NCBI GenBank assembly: GCA_964293305.1
Contig: CAXYYO010000001.1
Location: 193,778 to 257,777, forward strand
Length of the DNA stretch: 64,000 bases
Source of the DNA: CALAGJ01 sp964293305
GTDB taxonomy: Bacteria; Bacteroidota; Bacteroidia; Chitinophagales; Chitinophagaceae
Reading direction: 5' to 3'
Under the pieces are notes generated by a model. It ran no database searches. It was given only the letters and a program-made list of their open reading frames with translations, and was not told where the DNA came from. Below, piece by piece: positions 16,650 through 25,897 of this stretch (the stretch's first letter is position 1; every line of letters begins with the position of its first letter). Position numbers and translations under genes: made by a program.

Positions 16650-18743
16650 ATGCGAATTTTAAAAGTTGCATTACTTACTTTTATTTTGAGTGTAGTAATA
16701 TTTGGCGTTTTTGCATTTAAAACATTGCAAAGACCTCCTGCTACAAAAGATCAGGTACTTCTAACTGCTATTACACAAATTGTAGCATCAAAACATTATA
16801 GTCCTCAGAAAATTGATGATGCACTTTCTGCTAAAATTTTTCAAGATTATTTGGATGTGTTAAATCCAGATAAGGATATCTTACTACAAGAAGACATATC
16901 AATGCTGTCTGAGTATAAAAATAAATTAGATGATGAAATAAAAGGTGAGCCTATTCAATTCTATAAAAAGGCTGCTCAGATTTATTTTATGCGAATGGAG
17001 GAAATAATTGCAGACTATAGACAATTGCTAACACAGCCTTTTGATTATTCAGTAAACGAAACAGTAAGTTTTGACGATTCAAAAGAACAATACGCAAAGT
17101 CTGCTGCTGAAAGAAAAGAGAATTGGAGAAAGCGACTAAAATATTCAGCATTAGACAGATATGTAGATCTGATAGACCAAAAAGAAAAGAATAAAGGTGA
17201 TACTGCTTTTGACAAGCCTGATGCTCAACTAAAAGAGGAAGCAAACAGGAAACTGATGCAAACACTAGATAGAAATTATAACAGGCAAAAACTTGTTTTC
17301 AACGAGCAAGAACAGTTTAATGCCTATCTGAATGTGATTGTGAATTTAATGGATCCACACACAGAATATTTTCCACCCATCGAAAAGAGGGCTTTTGATG
17401 AAGAAATGACCGGAAGATTTTATGGTATAGGTGCACAATTGAAGGATGACGATGGTGCTATAAAAATAGCCAGCTTAATGACAGGTAGCCCGGCATGGAA
17501 AAGTGGGGATGTAATAGTGAATGACGAAATAATAAAAGTAGCCCAAGGCAAAAATGATCCTGTGGATGTGAGGGGTTATGCGGTAACTGATGCTGTAAAA
17601 TTAATAAGAGGTGGTAAGGGTACAGAAGTAAGGCTAACTATGCGCAGCCCTGATGGTACTACAAAAATTGTAACCATTGTCAGGGATGAAATTGTACAGG
17701 ATGAGCAATTTGCACGAAGTGCAGTTATTACAAAAAACGGAGTTAAAACAGGGTATATTTATTTGCCCGAATTTTATGCTGATTATGACAGACCTGATGG
17801 TAATAAATGTTCACAGGATGTAGCAAAAGAAATTGTAAAACTCAAAAAAGAAAATATAGGTGGCATCATCATCGACTTGCGCAATAATGGTGGTGGTTCA
17901 TTAAACGAAGTGGTGCAAATGGTAGGTCTTTTCATAAAGAGCGGACCCGTAGTGCAGGTATCTGATAAGGACAGTAAAGCGAATATCCTAAATGACAGAG
18001 ATGAGTCAATTTTATATGATGGTCCACTTACCGTTTTGGTTAATGAATTTAGTGCATCTGCCTCAGAAATATTTGCAGCTGCTATTCAGGATTATGGCAG
18101 AGGAATAATTGTTGGAAGTGATACTTATGGTAAAGGAACTGTACAACGACCCATACCTTTGGGTAAGGTTGATTATAATACAGGGCTTACTGAATACGGA
18201 AGTTTGAAAATCACTTTTGAAAAGTTTTACAGAATAAATGGGGGTAGCACACAACTGAAAGGAGTAACGCCGGATGTGGCACTGCCGGATGCTTACGATT
18301 ATCTGAAGTTAAGAGAAAAAGATAGATCTTCTGCATTGCCTTGGGATCAAATAGAAAAAGCAACATATATTCCATTTATGGCTTCGCCAAATATGATATC
18401 TATCATCCAGGAATCAAATGCTGCTGTGCAATCTAATCAAAATTTTGCCTTGTTAATGGACAATATTAATTGGCTACAGGAAAATAACAATCGTGTATAT
18501 AATCTGAATATTGACAGCTTTAAAGCTGCACAAGTTATTGTCCGTAAAACAATACAACAAAACGATAATCTTACCAATCTTACTACTCCATTAAGTATCG
18601 TACCTCCACAAGTAGACTATGAAAAATATTATAATAATGCGGATAAATCAAAAGGTGATCGTTATTTAGACTGGTTGAAAAGAGTGCAAAGAGATATTTA
18701 TATTGATCAAGCAGTTGATATTACAGCAAAATTAAAAATGTAG
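16650..18743 (+). CDS. prc: Carboxy-terminal (tail-specific) processing protease, S41 family
   Basis: A periplasmic serine protease that trims or degrades proteins from their C-termini. The 697-residue product has an N-terminal membrane anchor or signal (MRILKVALLTFILSVVIFGVFAF), a TSP N-terminal helical domain (about 40-230), a PDZ domain (about 235-335), and the S41 catalytic domain. The latter contains DLRNNGGGS and FSASASEIFAAA, with a Ser470/Lys495 dyad separated by 25 residues, as in known Prc/CtpA proteases. Its size fits the longer Prc/Tsp type rather than the short CtpA type. The frame is open from a TTG at 16614, but the ATG at 16650 gives the hydrophobic N-terminus. A terminator follows at 18784. 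Confidence 0.93.
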   Translation: MRILKVALLTFILSVVIFGVFAFKTLQRPPATKDQVLLTAITQIVASKHYSPQKIDDALSAKIFQDYLDVLNPDKDILLQEDISMLSEYKNKLDDEIKGEPIQFYKKAAQIYFMRMEEIIADYRQLLTQPFDYSVNETVSFDDSKEQYAKSAAERKENWRKRLKYSALDRYVDLIDQKEKNKGDTAFDKPDAQLKEEANRKLMQTLDRNYNRQKLVFNEQEQFNAYLNVIVNLMDPHTEYFPPIEKRAFDEEMTGRFYGIGAQLKDDDGAIKIASLMTGSPAWKSGDVIVNDEIIKVAQGKNDPVDVRGYAVTDAVKLIRGGKGTEVRLTMRSPDGTTKIVTIVRDEIVQDEQFARSAVITKNGVKTGYIYLPEFYADYDRPDGNKCSQDVAKEIVKLKKENIGGIIIDLRNNGGGSLNEVVQMVGLFIKSGPVVQVSDKDSKANILNDRDESILYDGPLTVLVNEFSASASEIFAAAIQDYGRGIIVGSDTYGKGTVQRPIPLGKVDYNTGLTEYGSLKITFEKFYRINGGSTQLKGVTPDVALPDAYDYLKLREKDRSSALPWDQIEKATYIPFMASPNMISIIQESNAAVQSNQNFALLMDNINWLQENNNRVYNLNIDSFKAAQVIVRKTIQQNDNLTNLTTPLSIVPPQVDYEKYYNNADKSKGDRYLDWLKRVQRDIYIDQAVDITAKLKM

Positions 18744-18783
18744 TACAAGTTATTAATTCTACTTATTTTAAATAAGATAATTT

Positions 18784-18820
18784 ACCTGTATATATTTTAG
18801 CTATACAGGTATTTTGTTTT
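18784..18820 (+). terminator. Terminator after the tail-specific protease gene
   Basis: ACCTGTATA (18784-18792) pairs with TATACAGGT (18802-18810), followed by ATTTTGTTTT. Confidence 0.8.
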
Positions 18821-18848
18821 AGATACTAACGCTAAGGGTGAATCAGCC

Positions 18849-18856
18849 TACATTTG
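18849..18856 (+). promoter_or_regulatory. -7 promoter box of cdsA
   Basis: TACATTTG fits TAnnTTTG, 13 bases before the ATG, just after the preceding terminator. No clear -33 box. Confidence 0.5.
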
Positions 18857-18869
18857 AAAAAATGAATAT

Positions 18870-19748
18870 ATGGCATTAAATCAGGAAGTGTTTAAAACCA
18901 GAAGTATTACTGCAGTAATTTTTGTAGTCATTATGCTGAGTGGTTTATTGATTAATCATTGGACATTTTTAGTACTGTTTTCAATTATACACTTTGGCTG
19001 TTGGTATGAGTTACAACAGATTTTTCGTAAAATTTACACTCCATATAGTCAGGTTTCTGTTTTCCATCAATTTGGTATTCCTGTATTGGGTTGGTCATTT
19101 ATGCTTTGGTGCTCCGGTGAATATTTTGCTATAGGGTCTATTCAAATGAGTGCATGCGGATTATGGTTAATGATGATTTTGGCCCCTGCTATACCTATTG
19201 CCGATTTTTTGCTAAATAAAAATTTCAACTTACTCCCATTAGCTTATTCATTGGTAGGATTGGTATATATATCTTTATCACTTGGATTGATGATTGACTT
19301 AAGGAGCACCATAATTGTATACCCTCAAGTGTTGGTATCATTAGATTTTGGCTGGTTAGTACCTGTTATCCTTATAGCATCTTTATGGATTAATGATACA
19401 ATGGCTTACATTACCGGGTCTTTTTTTGGTAAAACGCCACTGTCAAAAATATCTCCCAAAAAGACATGGGAAGGCACAATTGGCGGAGCTATATTGGCCA
19501 TCATTACTGTAAGCTTACTAGCGGTTAATCTTTTTCAGGTGGAAGTATTTGCAGCCGCAGGCATTGCTACCATTGGAGCCATCATGGGCACATTGGGCGA
19601 TTTGTTAGAAAGTAAATTAAAAAGAATGGCAAATATTAAAGACAGTGGCAGCATTATGCCAGGGCATGGTGGCTTTTTGGACCGCTTCGATAGTTTGCTG
19701 GTAGCTACAGTTTTTGTATGGCTATTTGTAAAGCTATTAGCAGCCTAA
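18870..19748 (+). CDS. cdsA: Phosphatidate cytidylyltransferase
   Basis: Makes CDP-diacylglycerol from phosphatidic acid and CTP, the branch point for membrane phospholipids. The 292-residue protein is polytopic, with about eight hydrophobic segments. Near the C-terminus it carries the CdsA signature: SKLKRMANIKDSGS followed by PGHGGFLDRFD. It has its own promoter box. Its stop codon overlaps the stop codon of the convergent sulfotransferase gene (19745-19748), and no terminator hairpin separates them, so the two transcripts may run into each other. Confidence 0.95.
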   Translation: MALNQEVFKTRSITAVIFVVIMLSGLLINHWTFLVLFSIIHFGCWYELQQIFRKIYTPYSQVSVFHQFGIPVLGWSFMLWCSGEYFAIGSIQMSACGLWLMMILAPAIPIADFLLNKNFNLLPLAYSLVGLVYISLSLGLMIDLRSTIIVYPQVLVSLDFGWLVPVILIASLWINDTMAYITGSFFGKTPLSKISPKKTWEGTIGGAILAIITVSLLAVNLFQVEVFAAAGIATIGAIMGTLGDLLESKLKRMANIKDSGSIMPGHGGFLDRFDSLLVATVFVWLFVKLLAA

Positions 19749-20614
19749 TCGGCAATTTGAATAGTGGCTAACAACCTCCTAATTTCATCATCAACCTCTG
19801 ATTTTTTTACTGCTGCTGCTACTCTTTCTTTATCTAAAGTTAATAAAATATTTTCTATCGTTCCTGATGGGCATGGCAATCCGGTAAAGGAAATAAGTCG
19901 CTCTGTCTCCGAAGGATCATTCATGATTTTTTCCATCGAAAATGATTCCATCTGATTGCCATAAAGTGCTTTGTATTTGTTTTTATATAGCAATGATTTT
20001 TTATAGACTAGGGTATGGAAATAGAGTAAGCCTTTCTCCTTTGTAATGGATGCAAATTTTTTGACTTTTGGCCCAAAGGGTAAACATTTTTTGACCTGCC
20101 TCTGCCAGAGCATATATGTTGAATATTTTATAAATGAAAAGATCTCTGAAAACTTGATTTGCTGAAAAAGTTTTCTGCTACTGATAGCGCCGTCAAGATC
20201 TTTTGTACCTGTATATATAAAATATTTCTTTAAGGTAATAGAGAATTTGAAAGAATCATTTGTAAGTGATCTTTTATAATTACTGTTTATACATCTTACG
20301 GCATCTCTTTCTATATAAACGATTTTTGCTTCTGGAAAAACTGCATGAACGAGTAGCGGTCTTAAACAATTGATAGGAGATTTTTCAACAATATTTTTTC
20401 CTTTAGCAGCATCTAAAATTTTAGATCTAATAAAATGAGAGATATCATCGTTCACTATATATTCTTCATCACTCAGGTGTTGAAAATTTCCACTCTTCCA
20501 CAAAGCATGTGGCTCTACTTCAATATGTACATTTGGCATACTGCCAAGTATATGTGATACCAAGGTAGTACCACTTCTTGCCATGCCTACTATTAATACA
20601 ATTTTTTGTTCCAT
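19745..20614 (-). CDS. Sulfotransferase (fourth and last in the polysaccharide operon)
   Basis: A PAPS-dependent sulfotransferase-fold protein of 289 residues. The N-terminus VLIVGMARSGTTLVSHIL is the 5'-phosphosulfate-binding loop of this family, and VYIERDAVRCINSNYKR near residue 100 matches the 3'-phosphate-binding segment with its Arg and Ser/Asn positions. It has no signal peptide, so it should act in the cytoplasm on lipid-linked sugar intermediates or on a small acceptor. It is the last gene of a ten-gene minus-strand operon, five bases after the flippase stop. It is the most divergent of the four sulfotransferases here (Sulfotransfer_3-like). Family is clear; acceptor unknown. Confidence 0.82.
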   Translation of the reverse strand: MEQKIVLIVGMARSGTTLVSHILGSMPNVHIEVEPHALWKSGNFQHLSDEEYIVNDDISHFIRSKILDAAKGKNIVEKSPINCLRPLLVHAVFPEAKIVYIERDAVRCINSNYKRSLTNDSFKFSITLKKYFIYTGTKDLDGAISSRKLFQQIKFSEIFSFIKYSTYMLWQRQVKKCLPFGPKVKKFASITKEKGLLYFHTLVYKKSLLYKNKYKALYGNQMESFSMEKIMNDPSETERLISFTGLPCPSGTIENILLTLDKERVAAAVKKSEVDDEIRRLLATIQIAD

Positions 20615-20619
20615 TTATT

Positions 20620-21942
20620 TTATTTTCCTAACATACTCATTGTGCTAAATCCGAGATGTTTTTTTACTAAGTATAATGCTAGAATATTTGAAATAATTAA
20701 TGCCATTGATGTTGAAATAGCTGAGCCCAAAGCACCAAAAATAGGAGTTAATACTAATGCCAATAAAATTGCAGCCATGCCACTAATGATGCGTGAATTT
20801 CTCAACTGTTTTTCATATCCACTCATTGAAAGTAAATAAGCTACAGAACCTGTTGATACATTTATAAATTGACCTATAGCAATAATAATTAAGAAATAAA
20901 CCCCATCTTCAAAACCATTGCCAAATAGTTTTAATATGGTTTTAGGGAAAAGGCATAGTGCCACTGTAATTGGCAATGCTATGATAGTCATAAGCCTAGT
21001 GCTTTTTTTTGCATAATTTTTTAATTCAGTCATATTGCCTGCCTCAGCCATTGTTGCAAATCGAGGTGCACTCACATTATTAACAGCTTGTAAAACAAAA
21101 GTAATCAACGAAGCAGTATTTCTTGCTACGGCAAGCTGTGCTATTTGAGCAGGGTCATTAATAAAAATCCCTGCTACAAACTGCCCGCTCCAAAGTACTA
21201 ATTGTTGCATTGTAGCTACCATCCAGAATTCCTTGCTGGTGTTCCAAAGCATTGATTTGTCCGCTATTATGGTCTCTTTAAATTCTGGTGTTGATTTTTT
21301 CCACCAGTATATATTTATAATAAAATTCAGTACTGTTGCTAAAAAATAATAAAAGCTGCTGGAATTAGCGTCTTTAGGCGTAAGTGTTAGAAAAAAAAGG
21401 ATCAGAAATATTGGCGTTAGCACTCTTAAACCGCTAACAGAAAGTAAAATCTTTTTTATGGCTTGTAAGGCCATTCCATAAACATTATAACCTGCAAAAA
21501 ATGGTATTGATAAAGAGGTCCAAAACAGCGGCCATTGAAATTCAGGTTTATTAAATACGTGAATAGCAATTGGTTTTGATAGGCAGCAAATTAATGATGA
21601 TAAAATGAGCGTAGGTATATAGGTCCATTGTAATAATATTTTAAGTACCGCTGCAATCATTGGCCACTCATTTTTACTTGCATGAATGCTGATGTATTTT
21701 AGGACAGTAAGATCTGCGCCCACTCTTCCCAATGTGGCAATAAGTGTTGAAACAGTAATGCCAAGAAATAAATATCCAGCTCCTTCGGCCCCCAGATACC
21801 GTGATACAACTATGGACATTATAAATGCAGCACCAGCACCAAATGTGCGAATTATAAGTGCTACAAGAGAATGATTAATTAATTCTTTTGTGGATTTATT
21901 CTTGGGATATTGGAATAGCTTTTTTAGCAATGATATATTCAT
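20620..21942 (-). CDS. Polysaccharide flippase, Wzx-like (MATE/MOP superfamily)
   Basis: A polytopic membrane protein of 440 residues with about 12-14 hydrophobic segments, expected to flip undecaprenyl-linked oligosaccharide repeat units across the inner membrane. The N-terminal segment, with RTFGAGAAFIMSIVVSRYLGAEGAGYLFLG, is typical of the PST/Wzx family. The start at 21942 overlaps the epimerase stop by four bases (ATGA), a strong sign of translational coupling; a longer frame from 22044 would overlap the epimerase by over 100 bases and adds unrelated residues. Together with the polymerase at 27432 it indicates a Wzx/Wzy-type pathway. Confidence 0.88.
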   Translation of the reverse strand: MNISLLKKLFQYPKNKSTKELINHSLVALIIRTFGAGAAFIMSIVVSRYLGAEGAGYLFLGITVSTLIATLGRVGADLTVLKYISIHASKNEWPMIAAVLKILLQWTYIPTLILSSLICCLSKPIAIHVFNKPEFQWPLFWTSLSIPFFAGYNVYGMALQAIKKILLSVSGLRVLTPIFLILFFLTLTPKDANSSSFYYFLATVLNFIINIYWWKKSTPEFKETIIADKSMLWNTSKEFWMVATMQQLVLWSGQFVAGIFINDPAQIAQLAVARNTASLITFVLQAVNNVSAPRFATMAEAGNMTELKNYAKKSTRLMTIIALPITVALCLFPKTILKLFGNGFEDGVYFLIIIAIGQFINVSTGSVAYLLSMSGYEKQLRNSRIISGMAAILLALVLTPIFGALGSAISTSMALIISNILALYLVKKHLGFSTMSMLGK

Positions 21943-22943
21943 TCGTCTTTTGGTAACATTAGAGTATCTCTGTTTTTGTTTGTTATCATCCAACCCACTG
22001 TAGTTATTACTCCATCTTGAAGCAAATGTGGAAGCGGCCCACAAATGGACTCCAATTCTTTTGTATCATAAACCATATTTGTAATAAGGTTACTTAACCG
22101 AAAGCTTGTAATAGGTACATTCTTATATCCAAATTTATATAAAATATCTCCAATCAGTCCAGCAGTTTTGAGCATCCACATAGGGTAAGATTTTATTGGC
22201 TTACTCTTCAGCTCTATCCTGATCAATTCGGACCATTTTCTTAGATTTAATGCAGGATAATCGCATAGGTAAAAAGATTTACTTTGAATTTTTTCTACTG
22301 GTGCAAATAATAATTTGGACAATTGATACACTGAATTTTCTACGTATCCAAAAGACTTTAGTGGATTGTGCTTTCCTGGATGGAAATAATAATTTTTAAG
22401 AATCGTTCTGAAAAAGGTGATGTATGGAGTATCAAACCAAGGCCCCCAAATAGATGTAGGCCTTACTATACACCATTCACATTGTAAGTTTGATTCCTTT
22501 ACCAGTTTTTCACCTATTACTTTACTCTCTCCATATAGATTTGGGGGACAGTAATCTTCGAAATTTTCTGGTATATAATCTATTCTGCAAACCATTCTGC
22601 TACTTACAAAAATGACCCGCTTTAAGGAAGTGCATTGCTTTAGTATTTCAATAGTATTTGATACTCCTCCAATGTTTGTACGATATCCCTTTTCAAGGTC
22701 TTTTTCTTCCAATAAATCTGTACGTGCAGCCAAGTGGAGGAAATAATCTGGGGCAAAACCTACAACTGCATCCTTATATTCTTCAATATTGTTGATATTC
22801 CCTTTTTTCCAAAAGGGTATATGTTTTTCATTTTGTGGAGGGCGCATATCAAAATTAAACACTTCGTGACCTTCACTTAAAAAATAACCTATGGCATTTG
22901 TACCAATAAACCCACTTCCACCTGTAATAAAAATTTTTGACAT
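21939..22943 (-). CDS. NAD-dependent epimerase/dehydratase family protein
   Basis: A 334-residue extended short-chain dehydrogenase. It opens with the NAD(P)-binding Rossmann motif GGSGFIGTN and has FVSSRMVCR and the catalytic-type YGESK (Tyr and Lys three residues apart) further on. It probably changes a nucleotide sugar (4-epimerase, dehydratase or reductase) for the polysaccharide made by this operon, but could act on another sugar intermediate. The catalytic serine/threonine region is VSSRM. It lies three bases downstream of a sulfotransferase and overlaps the flippase start. Substrate cannot be told from sequence. Confidence 0.85.
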   Translation of the reverse strand: MSKIFITGGSGFIGTNAIGYFLSEGHEVFNFDMRPPQNEKHIPFWKKGNINNIEEYKDAVVGFAPDYFLHLAARTDLLEEKDLEKGYRTNIGGVSNTIEILKQCTSLKRVIFVSSRMVCRIDYIPENFEDYCPPNLYGESKVIGEKLVKESNLQCEWCIVRPTSIWGPWFDTPYITFFRTILKNYYFHPGKHNPLKSFGYVENSVYQLSKLLFAPVEKIQSKSFYLCDYPALNLRKWSELIRIELKSKPIKSYPMWMLKTAGLIGDILYKFGYKNVPITSFRLSNLITNMVYDTKELESICGPLPHLLQDGVITTVGWMITNKNRDTLMLPKDE

Positions 22944-22946
22944 AAT

Positions 22947-23840
22947 TTATGATTTCCATTGGTTTAAATTCCTTCCTGAAAGCACTTCTAAAGCCATTAT
23001 ATCTTCCATGAAATATTTACACAATTGCTGTCTGGTTTCTGCACTCATCTGCTGTTTTGTTTTTGGCTGAATCAAGTTTTTTGTTTTAATTTTTTTTGCA
23101 AATTTAACTACTCCAAATTTCTCTAGTACAACTAACAAATTTTTCAATTTATTTTTATGTATCCACATTTTAACTTTGCCTATTGAATTATTGATAGACT
23201 GACTTTTTGGTTGTAATCCCTTATTAGTTTCGTTTTCAAATTGTTTCGGTGTAAACTGCTCTACACCAAGGAAATGGCAAATATCATCAAGTATTATAGA
23301 ATAATTATTTTTTAAATCATCAAAGAAAAGAAGCCGAATATTTTCAGAAGGGAATTGCATGAAATATGGCTTTAGATTTTTACAATAGAGACTTGTATCT
23401 AGATATTTTTTTGGATTCTGTTGTAGGGCATCTTCAAAATTTTTATACCTTGATACTCCATTTTGTACACTATATAAATATTCAGAAAAAGACCTTTCTG
23501 CAGGATGTCTAAGTATGGCAAATATTTTAATATTATAGTTATATGTATAGATATCTGTTGCAGCATTTTCATTTGATAAATAGGAGGGGGTAATTTCCCC
23601 ACAAATCTGACCGGGTTTTTTCTTGCTAAAAAATGAATGATACCAATTAAGCCCCTTTTTATATTCTGGATTTGGTGTTTCATAATCTTGCGGCAGCAAA
23701 GAATTAAAATAGTTGAGTTCTTTTCTATCCTCTGGATAATATATGCCAGGATGTTGTCTTAGCATTTCTGCCAGCCAGGTAGTGCCACTTTTGCCTGCAC
23801 CAATCCCAATAAAATCTATTTTAAAATCTTTATCTTCCAT
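22947..23840 (-). CDS. Sulfotransferase (third in the polysaccharide operon)
   Basis: A cytoplasmic PAPS-dependent sulfotransferase of 297 residues, Sulfotransfer_1-like. The 5'-phosphosulfate loop is IGIGAGKSGTTWLAEML at about residues 11-27, with Lys and Thr in the expected places. The 3'-phosphate-binding segment is ILRHPAERSFSEYLYS near residue 110. The early HPGIYYPEDRKELNYF segment is shared by carbohydrate sulfotransferases related to the heparan N-/O-sulfotransferase group. The neighbours are the glycosyltransferase two bases upstream and the epimerase three bases downstream, which points to sulfation of a sugar in this pathway. Confidence 0.88.
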   Translation of the reverse strand: MEDKDFKIDFIGIGAGKSGTTWLAEMLRQHPGIYYPEDRKELNYFNSLLPQDYETPNPEYKKGLNWYHSFFSKKKPGQICGEITPSYLSNENAATDIYTYNYNIKIFAILRHPAERSFSEYLYSVQNGVSRYKNFEDALQQNPKKYLDTSLYCKNLKPYFMQFPSENIRLLFFDDLKNNYSIILDDICHFLGVEQFTPKQFENETNKGLQPKSQSINNSIGKVKMWIHKNKLKNLLVVLEKFGVVKFAKKIKTKNLIQPKTKQQMSAETRQQLCKYFMEDIMALEVLSGRNLNQWKS

Positions 23841-23842
23841 AT

Positions 23843-24997
23843 TTATATAAATAACTCTAATAATTTTTTTTCATAAGCAATTCTGCTAAATTTTATTTCA
23901 TAACTATGTCGGGCATTTATACTCATTTGCATCCATACATCAGGATGCATACAAGCTTCAATAGCTGCTACAATTGCTTCCGGTTGTTTTTTTGAAACCA
24001 GTATACCATTATAACCATCTGTTATCATTTCTGGTATGGACGCATGATAGGTAGAAATAACAGGAATGCCGGCATTTAATGCTTCTACAATGCTTACAGG
24101 TTGCGCCTCATGCGAAAAGTAAGTGGGTAGAATAAAAAAATCAGCCTCCTTATAAAATTTTTTTATTCTATATCTATCATTTACCTTTCCATGTATTTGA
24201 ATAATATGTGTTAAATCATTTTGGATAACAAATTTTTGGAATTCCGTTAAATGTTCATCTGAAAGCCATTCACCCACAAAGTCCACAATTGTTATAATTC
24301 CTTTTTTGTGTAATGATAAAGCTGCCTTTGCTACATCCATATATCCTTTTGAAGGAGTCATATTGCTAAGATAGAGTATGCGTAGCTTATGATTATTTGT
24401 ATGATAAAGCAGCCGTTTATTTTTTAATTCCTCTTCTGAAAATATCAATGTCGTATCTATGCTATTGTATAATATCTGATTTTTATTTTCGGGTATTGCT
24501 CTTACTTTTTCTTTCAATCCTTGACTAGTAAACACAAAACATGTAACATGTGCTATTAGTTTTTTTGTAAAATATGAATACCATTTTTTTTGAAAAACTT
24601 TGTCAATATGTCCATTCTGTATAAATGCAATTTTTGTTTTCACCTTTGGAGCAACCAGTGTAAATATGATAGCATCTCTAATATGACCAAATACTGAGCC
24701 TGGTGTTACCATATAGAGGCCATGAATTTTCTCCTTTTGTATAATTTTTTGAATGCTAATTAGTGCTTTAAAATACAGGTATACTGTGTGTATTTGATTT
24801 TTGATTTTTAATAGATTAACGCTTGCAGGATTTAAAACGCCAGTAGAAACATTAAATGTGATAATATCAAATTTTTCCGATAGAATTTCCTTATTCATTT
24901 GATTAAGAATACGCTCTCCGCTGCTGTATGGTGGTGGAAATAATGCCACCATAATTATCTTATTTCTATGCTCTACTGATTGCTCTTTAGGTTCCAA
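23843..24997 (-). CDS. Glycosyltransferase family 4 (GT-B fold)
   Basis: A 384-residue retaining glycosyltransferase, the only one recognisable in this operon. The C-terminal half has the GT4 features: LRILYLSNMTPSKGYMD, ADFFILPTYFSHEAQPVSIVEALNAGIPVIST with the EX7E-type glutamates, and a C-terminal ISINARHSYE-like segment. It should add a sugar to a lipid-linked acceptor at the cytoplasmic membrane face. The start at 24997 overlaps the upstream sulfotransferase by 25 bases; an internal Met at 24952 (MVALFPPPYSSGER) is a plausible alternative and would remove the overlap. Donor and acceptor unknown. Confidence 0.88.
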   Translation of the reverse strand: MEPKEQSVEHRNKIIMVALFPPPYSSGERILNQMNKEILSEKFDIITFNVSTGVLNPASVNLLKIKNQIHTVYLYFKALISIQKIIQKEKIHGLYMVTPGSVFGHIRDAIIFTLVAPKVKTKIAFIQNGHIDKVFQKKWYSYFTKKLIAHVTCFVFTSQGLKEKVRAIPENKNQILYNSIDTTLIFSEEELKNKRLLYHTNNHKLRILYLSNMTPSKGYMDVAKAALSLHKKGIITIVDFVGEWLSDEHLTEFQKFVIQNDLTHIIQIHGKVNDRYRIKKFYKEADFFILPTYFSHEAQPVSIVEALNAGIPVISTYHASIPEMITDGYNGILVSKKQPEAIVAAIEACMHPDVWMQMSINARHSYEIKFSRIAYEKKLLELFI

Positions 24998-25872
24998 AGT
25001 GTTTTTAATTTTTGGTTTGTTAAGGGCTGATAGGTTGCCAACAAGCTACCGAGATCTTCTACAGATTTTTCATATATATTTTTTAAATCATTGATAGTTT
25101 CATCACCAATAGTAAGCTCCGGCTTAACGGCATTTTTACTAAAAAAGAGTTGATTACTTTTATCTACAATTTTTCCAATAATGGTGGAGTTGGGAAATTT
25201 TCGTTGTAATAAAATAAGCGGCGAAAAACCTGTGTTCTTTTTGGGTTTTGCGGATACATTAACAGGTGTAAATTTTTCATCTAATTCAAGAAATTTAAAA
25301 ATATCTACAATGGCCTGCTTCGGATTAAGTTGCACTTCATCAAAAAATTGAATATAGATTTGATGAGCTGGAAATATTTCAAACCAATGTATTAACCTCT
25401 TAACATAAAAACCACGTTCAATAATGTTGTTATAAGCGGCTGTATATTCATTCTTTTCTTTTTTATTGAAGTGTTCTAGCACTTTTATAAGCCCCTGATT
25501 GAGATTAATATTCGGTATTGTAGCCTTACGCACATACCATTGATAGGCAGATATTGCTCTTTGTTCTGGTCTTCTTAGTGAAACAATAATTTTTAAATCT
25601 GCATTGTGCTTATGCAAGGATGCTACAGTAGTACTGTCTTCGATATACTCTACTGAAACACAACCTTTTGGCGTTGTTTTATTTTGATTAAACTGGGCGA
25701 AGTATTGTACGCTACCATTTTCTTGCATCCACTTACTTCCAAAATAAATATCTTCGTTTTTAGAGTTTCTTACATTAAGGCCTGGATGTTCTTTTAAGCA
25801 ATCGTATAACCAAGTAGTTGCACATTTCTGTGCACCTATTACTACAAATGAAAGCTTATTTTTATTATCCAT
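24973..25872 (-). CDS. Sulfotransferase (second in the polysaccharide operon)
   Basis: A 299-residue PAPS-dependent sulfotransferase. The 5'-phosphosulfate loop is VIGAQKCATTWLYDCLKEHP (about residues 11-30) and the 3'-phosphate segment is VSLRRPEQRAISAYQWY, carrying the Arg and Ser expected for PAPS binding. No signal peptide. It starts 25 bases after the beta-helix gene and overlaps the glycosyltransferase. It is clearly related in layout to the enzymes at 22947 and 28884 but the three are not near-identical, which suggests different target positions or sugars rather than a recent duplication. Acceptor unknown. Confidence 0.88.
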   Translation of the reverse strand: MDNKNKLSFVVIGAQKCATTWLYDCLKEHPGLNVRNSKNEDIYFGSKWMQENGSVQYFAQFNQNKTTPKGCVSVEYIEDSTTVASLHKHNADLKIIVSLRRPEQRAISAYQWYVRKATIPNINLNQGLIKVLEHFNKKEKNEYTAAYNNIIERGFYVKRLIHWFEIFPAHQIYIQFFDEVQLNPKQAIVDIFKFLELDEKFTPVNVSAKPKKNTGFSPLILLQRKFPNSTIIGKIVDKSNQLFFSKNAVKPELTIGDETINDLKNIYEKSVEDLGSLLATYQPLTNQKLKTLWNLKSNQ

Positions 25873-25897
25873 AAATCCGAATGATTAACTCTTTATT

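Noticed and set aside
21940..22042. Longer N-terminus for the flippase, starting at 22044
   Set aside because: It would overlap the epimerase gene by over 100 bases; the ATGA overlap at 21942 with the conserved membrane start is far more likely.
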